Both the position numbers and the translations under genes were made by a program. Under the pieces are notes generated by a model. The model had not been told where the DNA came from. It worked only from the letters and a program-made list of their open reading frames with translations, and searched no databases. Of a DNA stretch of 64,000 nucleotides, positions 1 to 8,041 are shown one piece after another. Source of the DNA: an uncultured Dysgonomonas sp. (lineage in GTDB: Bacteria; Bacteroidota; Bacteroidia; Bacteroidales; Dysgonomonadaceae); contig CALYPL010000010.1 in NCBI GenBank assembly GCA_945273835.1, forward strand, positions 1-64,000, given 5' to 3'. How positions within the stretch are numbered: the stretch's first letter is position 1; the number at the start of each line of letters is the position of its first letter.

Positions 1-584
1 TTCGATATTAATCGTCCGATTGTAGGAATAAAAAGCTTCGAATAAAGCCAATAACCTTGCTTCATCGGAAAAGATCGGGGCGTGGATAATTCTAAAATCA
101 TCAATTGACCTTCAGGTTTCAGCACTCGTAATATTTCTTTCAATCCTTGATCGAGATTTTCAAAATTACGCACACCAAAAGCTACCATTGCTGCATCGAA
201 CGTATTATCAGGCAAGCTGAGATTCGTGCAATCCTGCTTTTCAAATGTTATTATATCCGATAAATTTTTCTTTTCGACCTTTTTGCGCCCTACATCCATC
301 ATTCCTTCTGATATATCTATACCTAATATCTTCTCAGGGTGCAAAAGCCCACATGCCTGTATTGCTAAATCACCTGTTCCGGTAGCAATATCTAATATGG
401 TTTTAGGGTTGAGTTTTTTTAATGTGAGTAGACCTTTTGTTCTCCACCCCTTATCGATTCCCATCGACAGTGTGTGGTTTAATGTATCATAGTTCTCAGC
501 TATCGAATCGAACATTTGTTCGACTTGTTTTCCTTTTCGTTCTTGACTCTGATAGGGAACTATTTTTTCCGCCTCATAAGTCAT
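1..584 (-). CDS. ubiE: demethylmenaquinone methyltransferase (partial)
   Basis: SAM-dependent C-methyltransferase that converts demethylmenaquinone to menaquinone, the respiratory quinone of this group. Reading leftward from the ATG at 584, about 194 residues are visible before the window edge, so the C-terminal fifth is missing (family length about 245). Visible signatures are the SAM-binding motif LDIATGTGD, the family stretch FGVRNFEN, and an N-terminus beginning MTYEAEKIVPYQ. The ATG lies one base after the stop of the preceding 59-residue ORF, so both probably share the purC transcript. The identification is firm; only the end is unseen. Confidence 0.95.
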   Translation of the reverse strand, partial: MTYEAEKIVPYQSQERKGKQVEQMFDSIAENYDTLNHTLSMGIDKGWRTKGLLTLKKLNPKTILDIATGTGDLAIQACGLLHPEKILGIDISEGMMDVGRKKVEKKNLSDIITFEKQDCTNLSLPDNTFDAAMVAFGVRNFENLDQGLKEILRVLKPEGQLMILELSTPRSFPMKQGYWLYSKLFIPTIGRLIS

Positions 585-585
585 A

Positions 586-765
586 TTATGAGTTTTTAGG
601 CTCTTCGATTTTAGCAAGATTGCAAGCCTTGACTTTTACAATCTTACCTTCTTTACTAAAGAAAAGTGCTCCGTTTTCCTTTTGTTTCTCTTCAATTAAG
701 CGGTTATACGAAAGGTGCATACCCTTCAACAGCTTATTTCTTAAAACAATTTCTCTACGATTCAT
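586..765 (-). CDS. 59-residue protein, possible partner of the zeta-like kinase
   Basis: Small ORF reading MNRREIVLRNKLLKG and ending KIEEPKNS, basic at the N-terminus, with a short central strand-like segment (GALFFSKEGKIVKVKA). Its ATG overlaps the TGA of the zeta-like kinase by four bases (ATGA), the usual sign of translational coupling. From memory, similar short proteins with a 'lSydrLie.k...l.....GKIV' pattern accompany zeta-like kinases in other Bacteroidota. An antitoxin or partner role is inferred from the pairing only; no DNA-binding domain is evident. It is placed after the kinase, whereas epsilon in epsilon-zeta modules comes first. Confidence 0.7.
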   Translation of the reverse strand: MNRREIVLRNKLLKGMHLSYNRLIEEKQKENGALFFSKEGKIVKVKACNLAKIEEPKNS

Positions 766-1328
766 GATTCTCTAATTTGTTTATATGTTTCTAAGTTATG
801 TACACATAATACCCGTTCACGCTTTCCTTCTATTACGAGTTCGAAAGGATTGACCGAATTATCAATCACCATCCAAAAGTCGGTAACCGGCGTATATAAT
901 TTAAAAAGATTTTCTTTTCCCGCTCGATATCTTCGTCTGATGACATCTTGCGGAATATTATGTCCTCCGGCCTTAACACGTTCCTGAACTCGTTTAATGG
1001 CAAGTTCCGGCGAGTTAAGCCAAAAATAAATCAAAGTCACAAAGTAGCCCTCGCTTTGGGCTTGTGTTATAAATTTAGCGTACGATTTAGTTGCCAATGT
1101 AGTTTCGATAGCAAAGTCTTCCTTCAATTTGAGCAGCTCCTGCATTCTAAGCAACATTATGCGTCCTGCTTGTATAGCAGCTTTTTCAGGCTGAAACGGC
1201 GACAGACCTTTTGCTATCTCATCGGCATTGATAAATTCCTTACATTTAACCATCTCAGGCAGCATGGTATATGATGCGGTTGTTTTTCCGGCTCCATTGC
1301 AACCTGATATGATGTAAAAGTTTGGCAT
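762..1328 (-). CDS. zeta-toxin-like P-loop kinase (COG4185 type)
   Basis: 188-residue single-domain P-loop NTPase. The Walker A motif GCNGAGKTT is at residues 9-17, followed by FINADEIAKGLSPF, which fits the Asp-containing substrate-binding segment of zeta-like kinases, then the IETTLA strand near residue 75 and an arginine-rich lid (VIRRRYRAGKENLF) near residue 130. True zeta toxins phosphorylate UDP-N-acetylglucosamine; whether this chromosomal relative does so is unknown. It follows purC by 30 bases and overlaps the 59-residue ORF by four bases, so the pair sits inside a housekeeping operon. An alternative is a non-toxic small-molecule kinase. Confidence 0.8.
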   Translation of the reverse strand: MPNFYIISGCNGAGKTTASYTMLPEMVKCKEFINADEIAKGLSPFQPEKAAIQAGRIMLLRMQELLKLKEDFAIETTLATKSYAKFITQAQSEGYFVTLIYFWLNSPELAIKRVQERVKAGGHNIPQDVIRRRYRAGKENLFKLYTPVTDFWMVIDNSVNPFELVIEGKRERVLCVHNLETYKQIRES

Positions 1329-1358
1329 ACTATCAATTGGTGTTATAATTATTTCAAA

Positions 1359-2306
1359 TCAAATTGACTTCAAATAGTTATCAACGTTTTTTTCAATACG
1401 TTTTGCTACATTATTAATGTCAGCTTTAACAAACTTTTCGCCGACTATTTTTTCATATAGCTCTATGTATCTATCTGAAACACTATTACAATATTCCGGA
1501 GTCATATCAGGTACATTCTGGCCTTCTTTTCCTTGAAATCCGTTTTCCATCAACCATTTACGAACAAATTCTTTGGACAGCTGCTTTTGTTCAGCACCTT
1601 TTTCAAAAAGCTCGTTATAGGTATCGGCATAAAAGTATCGTGAAGAGTCTGGTGTATGTATTTCATCTATCAAGTAGATTTTGCCATCATGTTTACCGAA
1701 TTCATATTTTGTATCGACAAGAATCAAACCTTTCTGAGCGGCTATTTCCGAACCTCGTCGGAACAATGCGTATGTATATTGTTCAAGCTGTTCGTATTCT
1801 TCTTTAGAGATTAGACCTTGAGCAATGATTTCATCTTTCGATATATTTTCGTCATGCCCTTCATCGGCCTTAGTGGTAGGTGTGATAATCGGATGAGGAA
1901 ACTTCTGATTTTCTTTCATACCCTCAGGCAAAGGTACTCCGCACAACGATCTTGCTCCGGCTTTATATTCACGCCATGCACTACCCGTCAAATAGCCACG
2001 GATAACCATTTCTACTTTATATGGGCTGCACTTCAAACCAACTGTAACCATAGGGTCAGGGGTAGCCATTTTCCAATTGGGGATTATATCAGATGTGGCA
2101 TCTAAGAATTTAGCTGCTATCTGATTTAAAACTTGTCCTTTATATGGGATGCCTTGTGGTAGAACTACATCAAACGCTGATATGCGATCTGTTGCGATCA
2201 TAACGAGAAGATCATTGCCGATGCTATATACATCCCTTACCTTCCCGTGGTAAATTCCGGTTTGATTCGGAAAGCTGTAATCTGTTGAAGTTAAAGTATT
2301 TTCCAT
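1359..2306 (-). CDS. purC: phosphoribosylaminoimidazole-succinocarboxamide synthase
   Basis: SAICAR synthase of purine synthesis: ligates aspartate to CAIR using ATP. At 315 residues it matches the longer form of the family. Recognisable segments are GKVRDVY near the N-terminus, [10 protein letters not shown] (about residues 38-47), the region [22 protein letters not shown] given in part by [13 protein letters not shown] (about 98-110), LVDTKYEFG (about 195-203) and [11 protein letters not shown] (about 213-223). It is first in a minus-strand unit with the zeta-like kinase, the 59-residue ORF and ubiE. A promoter-like element lies at 2365-2394. Confidence 0.97.
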   Translation of the reverse strand: MENTLTSTDYSFPNQTGIYHGKVRDVYSIGNDLLVMIATDRISAFDVVLPQGIPYKGQVLNQIAAKFLDATSDIIPNWKMATPDPMVTVGLKCSPYKVEMVIRGYLTGSAWREYKAGARSLCGVPLPEGMKENQKFPHPIITPTTKADEGHDENISKDEIIAQGLISKEEYEQLEQYTYALFRRGSEIAAQKGLILVDTKYEFGKHDGKIYLIDEIHTPDSSRYFYADTYNELFEKGAEQKQLSKEFVRKWLMENGFQGKEGQNVPDMTPEYCNSVSDRYIELYEKIVGEKFVKADINNVAKRIEKNVDNYLKSI

Positions 2307-2364
2307 TATCAGTTATTACAAGAAATACGTTTCCTTTCCCTGTCTTATCCAATTTAACAGACTT

Positions 2365-2394
2365 CAAAGGTAAGACAAAGTTCTATATCCACAA
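2365..2394 (-). promoter_or_regulatory. probable purC promoter
   Basis: On the minus strand, TACCTTTG (2372-2365) fits the Bacteroidota -7 consensus TAnnTTTG, with a TTG 19 bases upstream (2394-2392) as the -33 element. The implied 5' leader to the purC ATG is about 50 bases. The consensus is established for the phylum; use here is inferred. Confidence 0.5.
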
Positions 2395-2595
2395 TGCACA
2401 AACTGATAAAAAGTGTGCGAAATTCATATTCAAAGATTTTATTACGTAATTATCAACAATATATAAAAGTTAAATAATGTTTATCACTTATCTATGCAAT
2501 CCGTCTTCACACTAAACTTAATTAAGGATTTTAAGTATCGCAATTCAAATTTTAAATTTAACACGTTATCTATGTTAAATTAATACAATTATTAT

Positions 2596-2603
2596 TACTT
2601 TTG
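2596..2603 (+). promoter_or_regulatory. -7 element before the DUF4190-like gene
   Basis: TACTTTTG matches TAnnTTTG and lies 30 bases before the ATG at 2634. No convincing -33 TTTG is seen upstream. The 2307-2633 gap otherwise holds only the divergent purC promoter and AT-rich sequence. Confidence 0.45.
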
Positions 2604-2633
2604 GAAAAATATTTATTATTAAAATAAACAATC

Positions 2634-2996
2634 ATGAGTGACTTCAACCAAATTCCATCAAATTCTCAGCCAAAATCAATGTTTGATACTGATAACAACA
2701 TACAGCCACCTAAACCTGATAATCACTTAGTTTTCTCGATAATCACAACGATTTTAGGTATGTGTTCATGTATAGGTTTAGCATTGGGTATAATTGCAAT
2801 AGTATTTGCCACACAAGTAGACTCAAAATATAATAATGGAGACTATTTTGGAGCACAGAACTCGTCAAAAAATGCGAAAATATTTTCAATCATTGGTTTA
2901 GTTATTGATATTTTGGGCATCATTATCTCTATATTATACATAATCTTCCTAGTATACTTACAATCAGGCGGATATAATAACTTGCTGAACTATTAA
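2634..2996 (+). CDS. DUF4190-like small membrane protein
   Basis: 120-residue protein with a polar, proline-rich N-terminus (about residues 1-30) and two hydrophobic helices: about 32-62, with the glycine-rich turn LGMCSCIGLALGIIAIVFA, and about 84-110. An intervening loop contains NNGDYFGAQNSSKNAK. This arrangement is typical of the DUF4190/CD225-like proteins often found beside DUF2752 genes, as here. It is probably an inner-membrane protein; its function is unknown. A hairpin terminator follows the stop. Confidence 0.75.
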   Translation: MSDFNQIPSNSQPKSMFDTDNNIQPPKPDNHLVFSIITTILGMCSCIGLALGIIAIVFATQVDSKYNNGDYFGAQNSSKNAKIFSIIGLVIDILGIIISILYIIFLVYLQSGGYNNLLNY

Positions 2997-3016
2997 GAAA
3001 CCAGGATTCTATACAG

Positions 3017-3049
3017 AAAGGTAACTGTAAAAGGTTACCTTTTATTTTT
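3017..3049 (+). terminator. hairpin terminator abutting the next start codon
   Basis: AAAGGTAAC (3017-3025) pairs with GTTACCTTT (3034-3042), giving a 9-bp stem and 8-base loop, followed by a T-rich run to 3051. The T-run touches the ATG of the DUF2752 gene at 3052, so the structure may attenuate read-through into that gene. Confidence 0.7.
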
Positions 3050-3051
3050 TT

Positions 3052-3474
3052 ATGAAGAAAAAAATAACCAGATACACTGCTTTAACATTATCTGTAATAA
3101 TACCTCTCGTCGTATTATATTACTATTATGCATATTACCAAGCGGATACTTTGACCGAAGGTAAACAATGCACTTTATTATATTTGACTGGTTTTTACTG
3201 TCCCGGATGCGGTGGACAGCGTTCGTTACACAGTTTACTGCATGGACAAATATTCACAGCCTTGCATTATAATTTTCTTTTTGTAATCGGCTTGCCGTTC
3301 CTCATCTATCTCTATTATATCGTAGTACAGCAATATATAGTAAAGAGTGAGAAGTATCAAACAAAGGTTATTATTTCATCTAATTTTGCATGGATATTTT
3401 TAGCAATAATAGTCATTTACACTATATTAAGGAACATAAACTGTTATCCCTTTATTTACTTGGCTCCCATGTAA
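3052..3474 (+). CDS. DUF2752 membrane protein
   Basis: 140-residue integral membrane protein with three predicted hydrophobic helices (about 8-27, 73-99 and 110-130). The DUF2752 hallmark CPGCGGQRSLHSLLHG spans about residues 50-65, a Cys-pair plus Arg/His cluster between helices one and two. The function of the family is unknown; the two cysteines suggest metal or redox chemistry, but that is a guess. The start lies immediately after a terminator-like hairpin with no Shine-Dalgarno visible. It ends 14 bases from the convergent GH25 gene. Confidence 0.85.
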   Translation: MKKKITRYTALTLSVIIPLVVLYYYYAYYQADTLTEGKQCTLLYLTGFYCPGCGGQRSLHSLLHGQIFTALHYNFLFVIGLPFLIYLYYIVVQQYIVKSEKYQTKVIISSNFAWIFLAIIVIYTILRNINCYPFIYLAPM

Positions 3475-3488
3475 TAGAAAGATCAACT

Positions 3489-4235
3489 TCAATTCGGCAA
3501 TCCAGTCCTTAGATAGTTTCTAAAATTTTCCTCATTGCCGTAAAAAACATTCAGATCAACAGGCTCGTAAATTCCATCTAAACTACCCCGATTGGCATAT
3601 TGCCAAAAAGTCCAATTTCTGTTATCAATCAATTTAGGTTCAGAAATAATATCTCTTATCCAGATAGGATTATCAGGAAATTTTTCCGACAAATAATTAT
3701 TATAAAATTCTTTAGTGGTATAAATAAGTACCCTTTTGCCGTAATGCGTCTCCACCGCCTTAATAAAATCGTCAATCTCCATGATCAGGTTTTCAAAACG
3801 ATTTTCCTTACGGCAATTGCCACCGTATTCCAAATCAATAACAGGTGGCATATCAATGCTATCAGCAGGCACATTGCAGATATAATTTTGTGCTTGTACT
3901 ACCCCGCTTTTACAAAATGTGAAAAAATGATATGCTCCGGCTGCCATGTCGCGCGCATGAGCCTGCCTTCTGTTTTCAACGAAAAGAGAATCATGATGGT
4001 TCTCGCCTTCAGTAGCTTTGATAAATACAAAACGGATGTCAGCTTTATCAATCTTATCCCAATCAATTCGACCTTGATGATGCGAAATATCAATTCCGCG
4101 TATAGGATAACGTGACTGTGATGGGTAGTTCAGTCGAATAAGTCCATTATAAAATGAATAACGAAGCCCGAGTACTAATAAGATCAGGAAAATGAGACCA
4201 AATCCGCTAAACAGCAAATATTTTCTTTTCATCAA
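3489..4235 (-). CDS. glycoside hydrolase family 25 lysozyme
   Basis: 248-residue muramidase-type hydrolase cleaving N-acetylmuramyl-beta-1,4-N-acetylglucosamine bonds. A signal anchor (about residues 5-24) precedes the GH25 barrel. Conserved pieces are GIDISHHQG (Asp49), FVFIKATEG (about 69-77), AGAYHFF (99-105), VIDLEYGG (Asp134, Glu136, the expected catalytic pair) and a C-terminal FWQYANRG. It starts 33 bases after argD on the same strand and may be co-transcribed. It probably acts in the periplasm, in wall turnover or against other bacteria. Confidence 0.9.
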   Translation of the reverse strand: MMKRKYLLFSGFGLIFLILLVLGLRYSFYNGLIRLNYPSQSRYPIRGIDISHHQGRIDWDKIDKADIRFVFIKATEGENHHDSLFVENRRQAHARDMAAGAYHFFTFCKSGVVQAQNYICNVPADSIDMPPVIDLEYGGNCRKENRFENLIMEIDDFIKAVETHYGKRVLIYTTKEFYNNYLSEKFPDNPIWIRDIISEPKLIDNRNWTFWQYANRGSLDGIYEPVDLNVFYGNEENFRNYLRTGLPN

Positions 4236-4268
4236 TCAGATGCGCTTTTGGATGCGCCTGATACAAAG

Positions 4269-5390
4269 TTATAAAACTTTCCGAAAACGGGTCAGGAATT
4301 TATCGCTTTCATCCATACTCAAGCATAAAGGCGGAAGAAGGCGAAACACATTTGTTCCTGATGAACCTGTAAACACTTTTTCTTCAAACAACAGCCTTTT
4401 ACGTTTTTCTCCTATCGGATTATCAAATTCCATACCGATCATCAGTCCACGTCCCCGCACGTCTTTTATCTGGGGGAAACCTTTCAGCTCGTTTATCAGA
4501 TATTCGCCTACTTTTCGGGAGTTCTCCACAAGATTTTCATTTTTCATTATATCCAACACAGCGATAGCTGCCGCACATGCCAGATGATTTCCGCCAAATG
4601 TTGTCCCTAACTGCCCATAAATAGCTTCGAAAATCGGACTGATCAGTACTCCTGACATAGGAAAACCATTGCCTATTCCTTTAGCTACTGTAATGAGATC
4701 GGGTTTAATATCTGCATATTGATGGGCAAAAAACTTGCCACTCCGTCCGTAACCGGACTGGATTTCGTCCAAGATTAAAACTGTACCGGTCCGGGTACAT
4801 AGCTCACGCAACGATTTCAGAAATGCATCTTCTGGTATCTGAACTCCACCAACACCTTGTATTCCCTCGATTATGACGGACGAATATTCTTGTGTTCTGA
4901 GTTTGTTGGATACAAAGTCTATATCATTGAAGGGAGCAAACTCCACAAGTCCATTCTTATTGATGGGCGATGAATAACTTTTGCTGTCAGTAGCTTCTAC
5001 AGTGGCTGATGTCCGCCCGTGAAAAGCCTTGCTAAAAGCAAGTATTTTTTTTCTGCCGTTATGAAATGATGCTAATTTCAAAGCATTCTCATTGGCCTCC
5101 GCCCCGGAGTTTACCAAAAACAAGCTATAATCAGTATAGCCCGATTGTTCTCCTAATTTCTCCGCGAGTTCAACTTGCAACTGGTTTATAACGGAGTTAG
5201 AGTAAAAACCGATTTTATTGAGTTGTTCGGTTACTTTCCGGACATAATATGGATGCGAATGCCCGACTGATATAACAGCATGTCCTCCGTAAAGATCGAG
5301 GTATTCATTCCCTTTATCATCATATACGTAACATCCTTTTCCTTTTATTATATTTATATCGAACAACGGAAATACGTCAAATGGTTTCAT
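4269..5390 (-). CDS. argD: acetylornithine (or succinylornithine) aminotransferase
   Basis: PLP-dependent class III aminotransferase converting N-acyl-glutamate semialdehyde to N-acyl-ornithine in arginine synthesis. 373 residues, the normal length. Seen are NSGAEANENALK (94-105), AFHGRT (122-127), LDEIQSGYGR (207-216) and the PLP lysine in TVAKGIGNG (Lys237). Some Bacteroidales use N-succinyl rather than N-acetyl intermediates, so the acyl group cannot be set from this gene. It is the distal arg gene of the cluster, 96 bases after the MutS-like gene. Confidence 0.93.
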   Translation of the reverse strand: MKPFDVFPLFDINIIKGKGCYVYDDKGNEYLDLYGGHAVISVGHSHPYYVRKVTEQLNKIGFYSNSVINQLQVELAEKLGEQSGYTDYSLFLVNSGAEANENALKLASFHNGRKKILAFSKAFHGRTSATVEATDSKSYSSPINKNGLVEFAPFNDIDFVSNKLRTQEYSSVIIEGIQGVGGVQIPEDAFLKSLRELCTRTGTVLILDEIQSGYGRSGKFFAHQYADIKPDLITVAKGIGNGFPMSGVLISPIFEAIYGQLGTTFGGNHLACAAAIAVLDIMKNENLVENSRKVGEYLINELKGFPQIKDVRGRGLMIGMEFDNPIGEKRKRLLFEEKVFTGSSGTNVFRLLPPLCLSMDESDKFLTRFRKVL

Positions 5391-5486
5391 CTATTAATAG
5401 TTTTTAATCGCAATTAAATCTGAATGGCAGCCAGAAATTCTGGCGAAATTTCATTTATAATACTTTGAAGGATATCATAGATATGT

Positions 5487-6830
5487 TTATTCTACATCTT
5501 TAGCTTTGAGTATCATTTCAATAATTTTTTCTCGTTTGATGATGTACATACCCAAACGTTCGGACGATACTCCCGACCGTAATTTATAGGTATAAACAGG
5601 ATGACCGTTTTCTTCAAGTGTCTCGAAATAACGGAATCCGATATTTTTATTGTCTATCAATTCTTCGGCAACTTCGGTTATATGTGAGGAAATAATGAAA
5701 AACGAACTTCGTATTTCAGAAAAGGCGGATGCTACTGCCAATGTGCCGTCAAATGCGTCTTTGACGTTTGTTCCCCTGAATAGTTCATCGAAGATAACGA
5801 ACAGTCTATTATTTTCCCTTAACCTTTCAGCTACGTATTTAATACGCATTACCTCCGCATAAAAATGACTGTAACCCGAACTTAGATTGTCGGAAATATT
5901 GATAGTTGTGCATAATCCTGACATCACGTTCAGGCGCATATTTTCAGCCGGAACCGGGAATCCTACGTGAGCCAGATAAACGGCTACTCCAAAAGCCTTT
6001 AGAAATGTTGATTTACCCGCCATATTCGGTCCTGTTATAAAGATTAGATTCTGCCCTTTATCAAAAGAAGTGTCATTACGAACCGCATTGTTGACAAATG
6101 GATGGAAAAGTCCTTTTATTTCAAGACAGTTCTCAGTTTCGGGAAGCATCTCTGGAAAACTGAAATCATGCTGTCGGGCAACATTCGCCACGGTAAGAAA
6201 AACGTCATAATCTTCTATCATACTCAAGGCAGCTTTAATATCTTTCCGATAGGCTGATCTGAACTGATAGTCGAGTACGGCTACTTCGTATGCCGTTAAT
6301 TTCTTTATTGAATGAATTTTAGTAAACTCTGTTTTAGCAAGCAATTCAAGTATTTGAATATTATTTTTACGCATCAGTTGGGGGCAACTTTCCGAGTCGA
6401 CTTTATCATTCATTATACGTGCAAAGGCATGTAAGCCTTTCAGCACTGACAACATAGATTGTACTCCTTTATTGATCAGAAAATATTCTGCTCCCGACGT
6501 AAAGATATCTGACAGCTTTCGCCCCATAGCGCTGTATTTTGTGGGCTTACGAACCGGCAAGGCGTGCTTCATATAATAATTTGCAAAATCAAAATCTTCA
6601 CGCTCTATGTCTAATTCTTCGTTGATGTGCGAATAAAAGAATTGTATTGCTTCTGAACGTTCTTTAATGGTTCGCAAATCTGTTAAAGGGGTTGATAGAT
6701 AAGCGTGAAGTTTCAGCCTACTTCCTTTATATCTGCATTGATCAAAGAGTGTATATACCGACATACTGCCTTGTTGTACGCCGAATATATCCAAGTCTTT
6801 TCGGGTCTGATCATCTATTTCAAAAGCCAT
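5487..6830 (-). CDS. MutS-like ATPase lacking the mismatch-binding domain
   Basis: 447 residues against about 850 in MutS. The C-terminal half is a complete MutS ATPase: Walker A GPNMAGKST (267-275), DNLSSGYSHF (314-323), Walker B FVIFDE (344-349) and ISSH (380-383). The N-terminal half resembles the helical core/lever region. The mismatch-recognition (Phe-x-Glu) and connector domains are absent, as is the C-terminal Smr domain of MutS2. Bacteroidota carry several such short MutS-related proteins of unknown role. It sits between argC and argD with its own -7-like site at 6921-6928, so its link to arginine metabolism is probably positional. Confidence 0.85.
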   Translation of the reverse strand: MAFEIDDQTRKDLDIFGVQQGSMSVYTLFDQCRYKGSRLKLHAYLSTPLTDLRTIKERSEAIQFFYSHINEELDIEREDFDFANYYMKHALPVRKPTKYSAMGRKLSDIFTSGAEYFLINKGVQSMLSVLKGLHAFARIMNDKVDSESCPQLMRKNNIQILELLAKTEFTKIHSIKKLTAYEVAVLDYQFRSAYRKDIKAALSMIEDYDVFLTVANVARQHDFSFPEMLPETENCLEIKGLFHPFVNNAVRNDTSFDKGQNLIFITGPNMAGKSTFLKAFGVAVYLAHVGFPVPAENMRLNVMSGLCTTINISDNLSSGYSHFYAEVMRIKYVAERLRENNRLFVIFDELFRGTNVKDAFDGTLAVASAFSEIRSSFFIISSHITEVAEELIDNKNIGFRYFETLEENGHPVYTYKLRSGVSSERLGMYIIKREKIIEMILKAKDVE

Positions 6831-6920
6831 GTTTTTAGAATTAAATTAACGCCGTTCTATTTAAACATCGTTTGCTTTGTTGATTATCTTACTTTTTGTT
6901 GTAATTAATGACATGAGTAA

Positions 6921-6928
6921 CAAATTTA
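6921..6928 (-). promoter_or_regulatory. -7 element before the MutS-like gene
   Basis: The minus strand reads TAAATTTG, matching TAnnTTTG, 91 bases before the ATG at 6830 and inside the 190-base argC/MutS-like gap. No good -33 element is seen. Confidence 0.35.
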
Positions 6929-7020
6929 CATCATTTCATTTATTAACCCGCTGAATTGGCTGAACGTATTTTGCTTGTATTATAATGGTAATCTGATCTT
7001 ATTAAAATGACAGATATATT

Positions 7021-7989
7021 CTAAAATGCACTTGCTTTCAACCTCAATCCCATGCGTTCGTCAAGACCGAACATCAGATTCATGTTGTGTACAGCTTGCC
7101 CTGACGCTCCTTTCAACAGATTGTCGATACATGAAATAATCAATAACTTATCGCCATGCTTCTCAAGATATAAGATACATTTATTCGTATTGACAACTTG
7201 CTTTAAATCGGGATTAACATCTGTAACAAACGTGAAGGGGCTATCTTTGTAGTAATTGACAAACAAATCTTTAGCTTCCTCTATTTTTCCTTTAAAGTTA
7301 AGATATACGGTAGCGAATATGCCCCGCGTAAAATTACCTCTTACGGGTATAAAATTTATATCTGCCGAAAATCCGGGTTGTAATTGAAGCAGAGACTCTG
7401 TTATTTCTTTCAGATGCTGATGCCCGAAAGGTTTATAAACGGAAATGTTATTCTCTCGCCAACTAAAATGTGATGTCGCGCCGGGTTTAACTCCCGCTCC
7501 TGTGGAACCTGTTAAAGCGTTTATATGAATTTCGTTATTCAATAATCCCGCTTTGGCTAAAGGCAGTAAGGCAAGCTGAATCGCAGTGGCGAAACATCCG
7601 GGATTAGCTACTCTTGAAGCGGTTTTGATTGCTTCACTGTTCAGTTCAGGCAATCCGTAGACAAAATTATTGCAGGTGGCTTTGTGCCGATAATCGGTAG
7701 ATAAATCTATAATCTTCAAATGATCGGGAACTTGGTTTGAAGCCATGAATGCTTTTGTGTCTCCATGAGCTACGCAGAAAAACAGCACATCTATCTTGTC
7801 GTAAGGTAATTGATCTGTGAACCGCATGTCGGTTTCGCCCAAAAGTCCGGCATGCACATCGCTCAACAAATTACCCGCATTACTTGTGCTGTTTACAAAT
7901 ATCAATTCTGTTTCAGGATGATTGTGTAACAACCGAATCAATTCTCCTGCCGTATACCCTGCGCCCCCAATTATTCCGACTTTAATCAT
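7021..7989 (-). CDS. argC: N-acetyl-gamma-glutamyl-phosphate reductase
   Basis: NADPH-dependent reductase making N-acylglutamate semialdehyde, the third arginine-pathway step. 322 residues. The Rossmann motif GIIGGAGYTAGEL is at 5-17 and the catalytic Cys lies in ANPGCFATA (Cys132). HINALTGSTGAG and the histidine-containing PFGHQHLKEI are also family features. It follows argG by 52 bases on the same strand. The assignment is secure. Confidence 0.95.
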   Translation of the reverse strand: MIKVGIIGGAGYTAGELIRLLHNHPETELIFVNSTSNAGNLLSDVHAGLLGETDMRFTDQLPYDKIDVLFFCVAHGDTKAFMASNQVPDHLKIIDLSTDYRHKATCNNFVYGLPELNSEAIKTASRVANPGCFATAIQLALLPLAKAGLLNNEIHINALTGSTGAGVKPGATSHFSWRENNISVYKPFGHQHLKEITESLLQLQPGFSADINFIPVRGNFTRGIFATVYLNFKGKIEEAKDLFVNYYKDSPFTFVTDVNPDLKQVVNTNKCILYLEKHGDKLLIISCIDNLLKGASGQAVHNMNLMFGLDERMGLRLKASAF

Positions 7990-8041
7990 TTCTGGTTTTT
8001 ATCTTTATATCTGATGTTTTGAAAAATTCTGATTAAGAATA

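Noticed and set aside
948..1274. 108-residue ORF antisense to the zeta-like kinase
   Set aside because: Lies wholly within the kinase gene and has no recognisable protein features.
3600..4115. 171-residue ORF antisense to the GH25 gene
   Set aside because: The opposite strand encodes a complete GH25 lysozyme with catalytic residues; this frame is its shadow.
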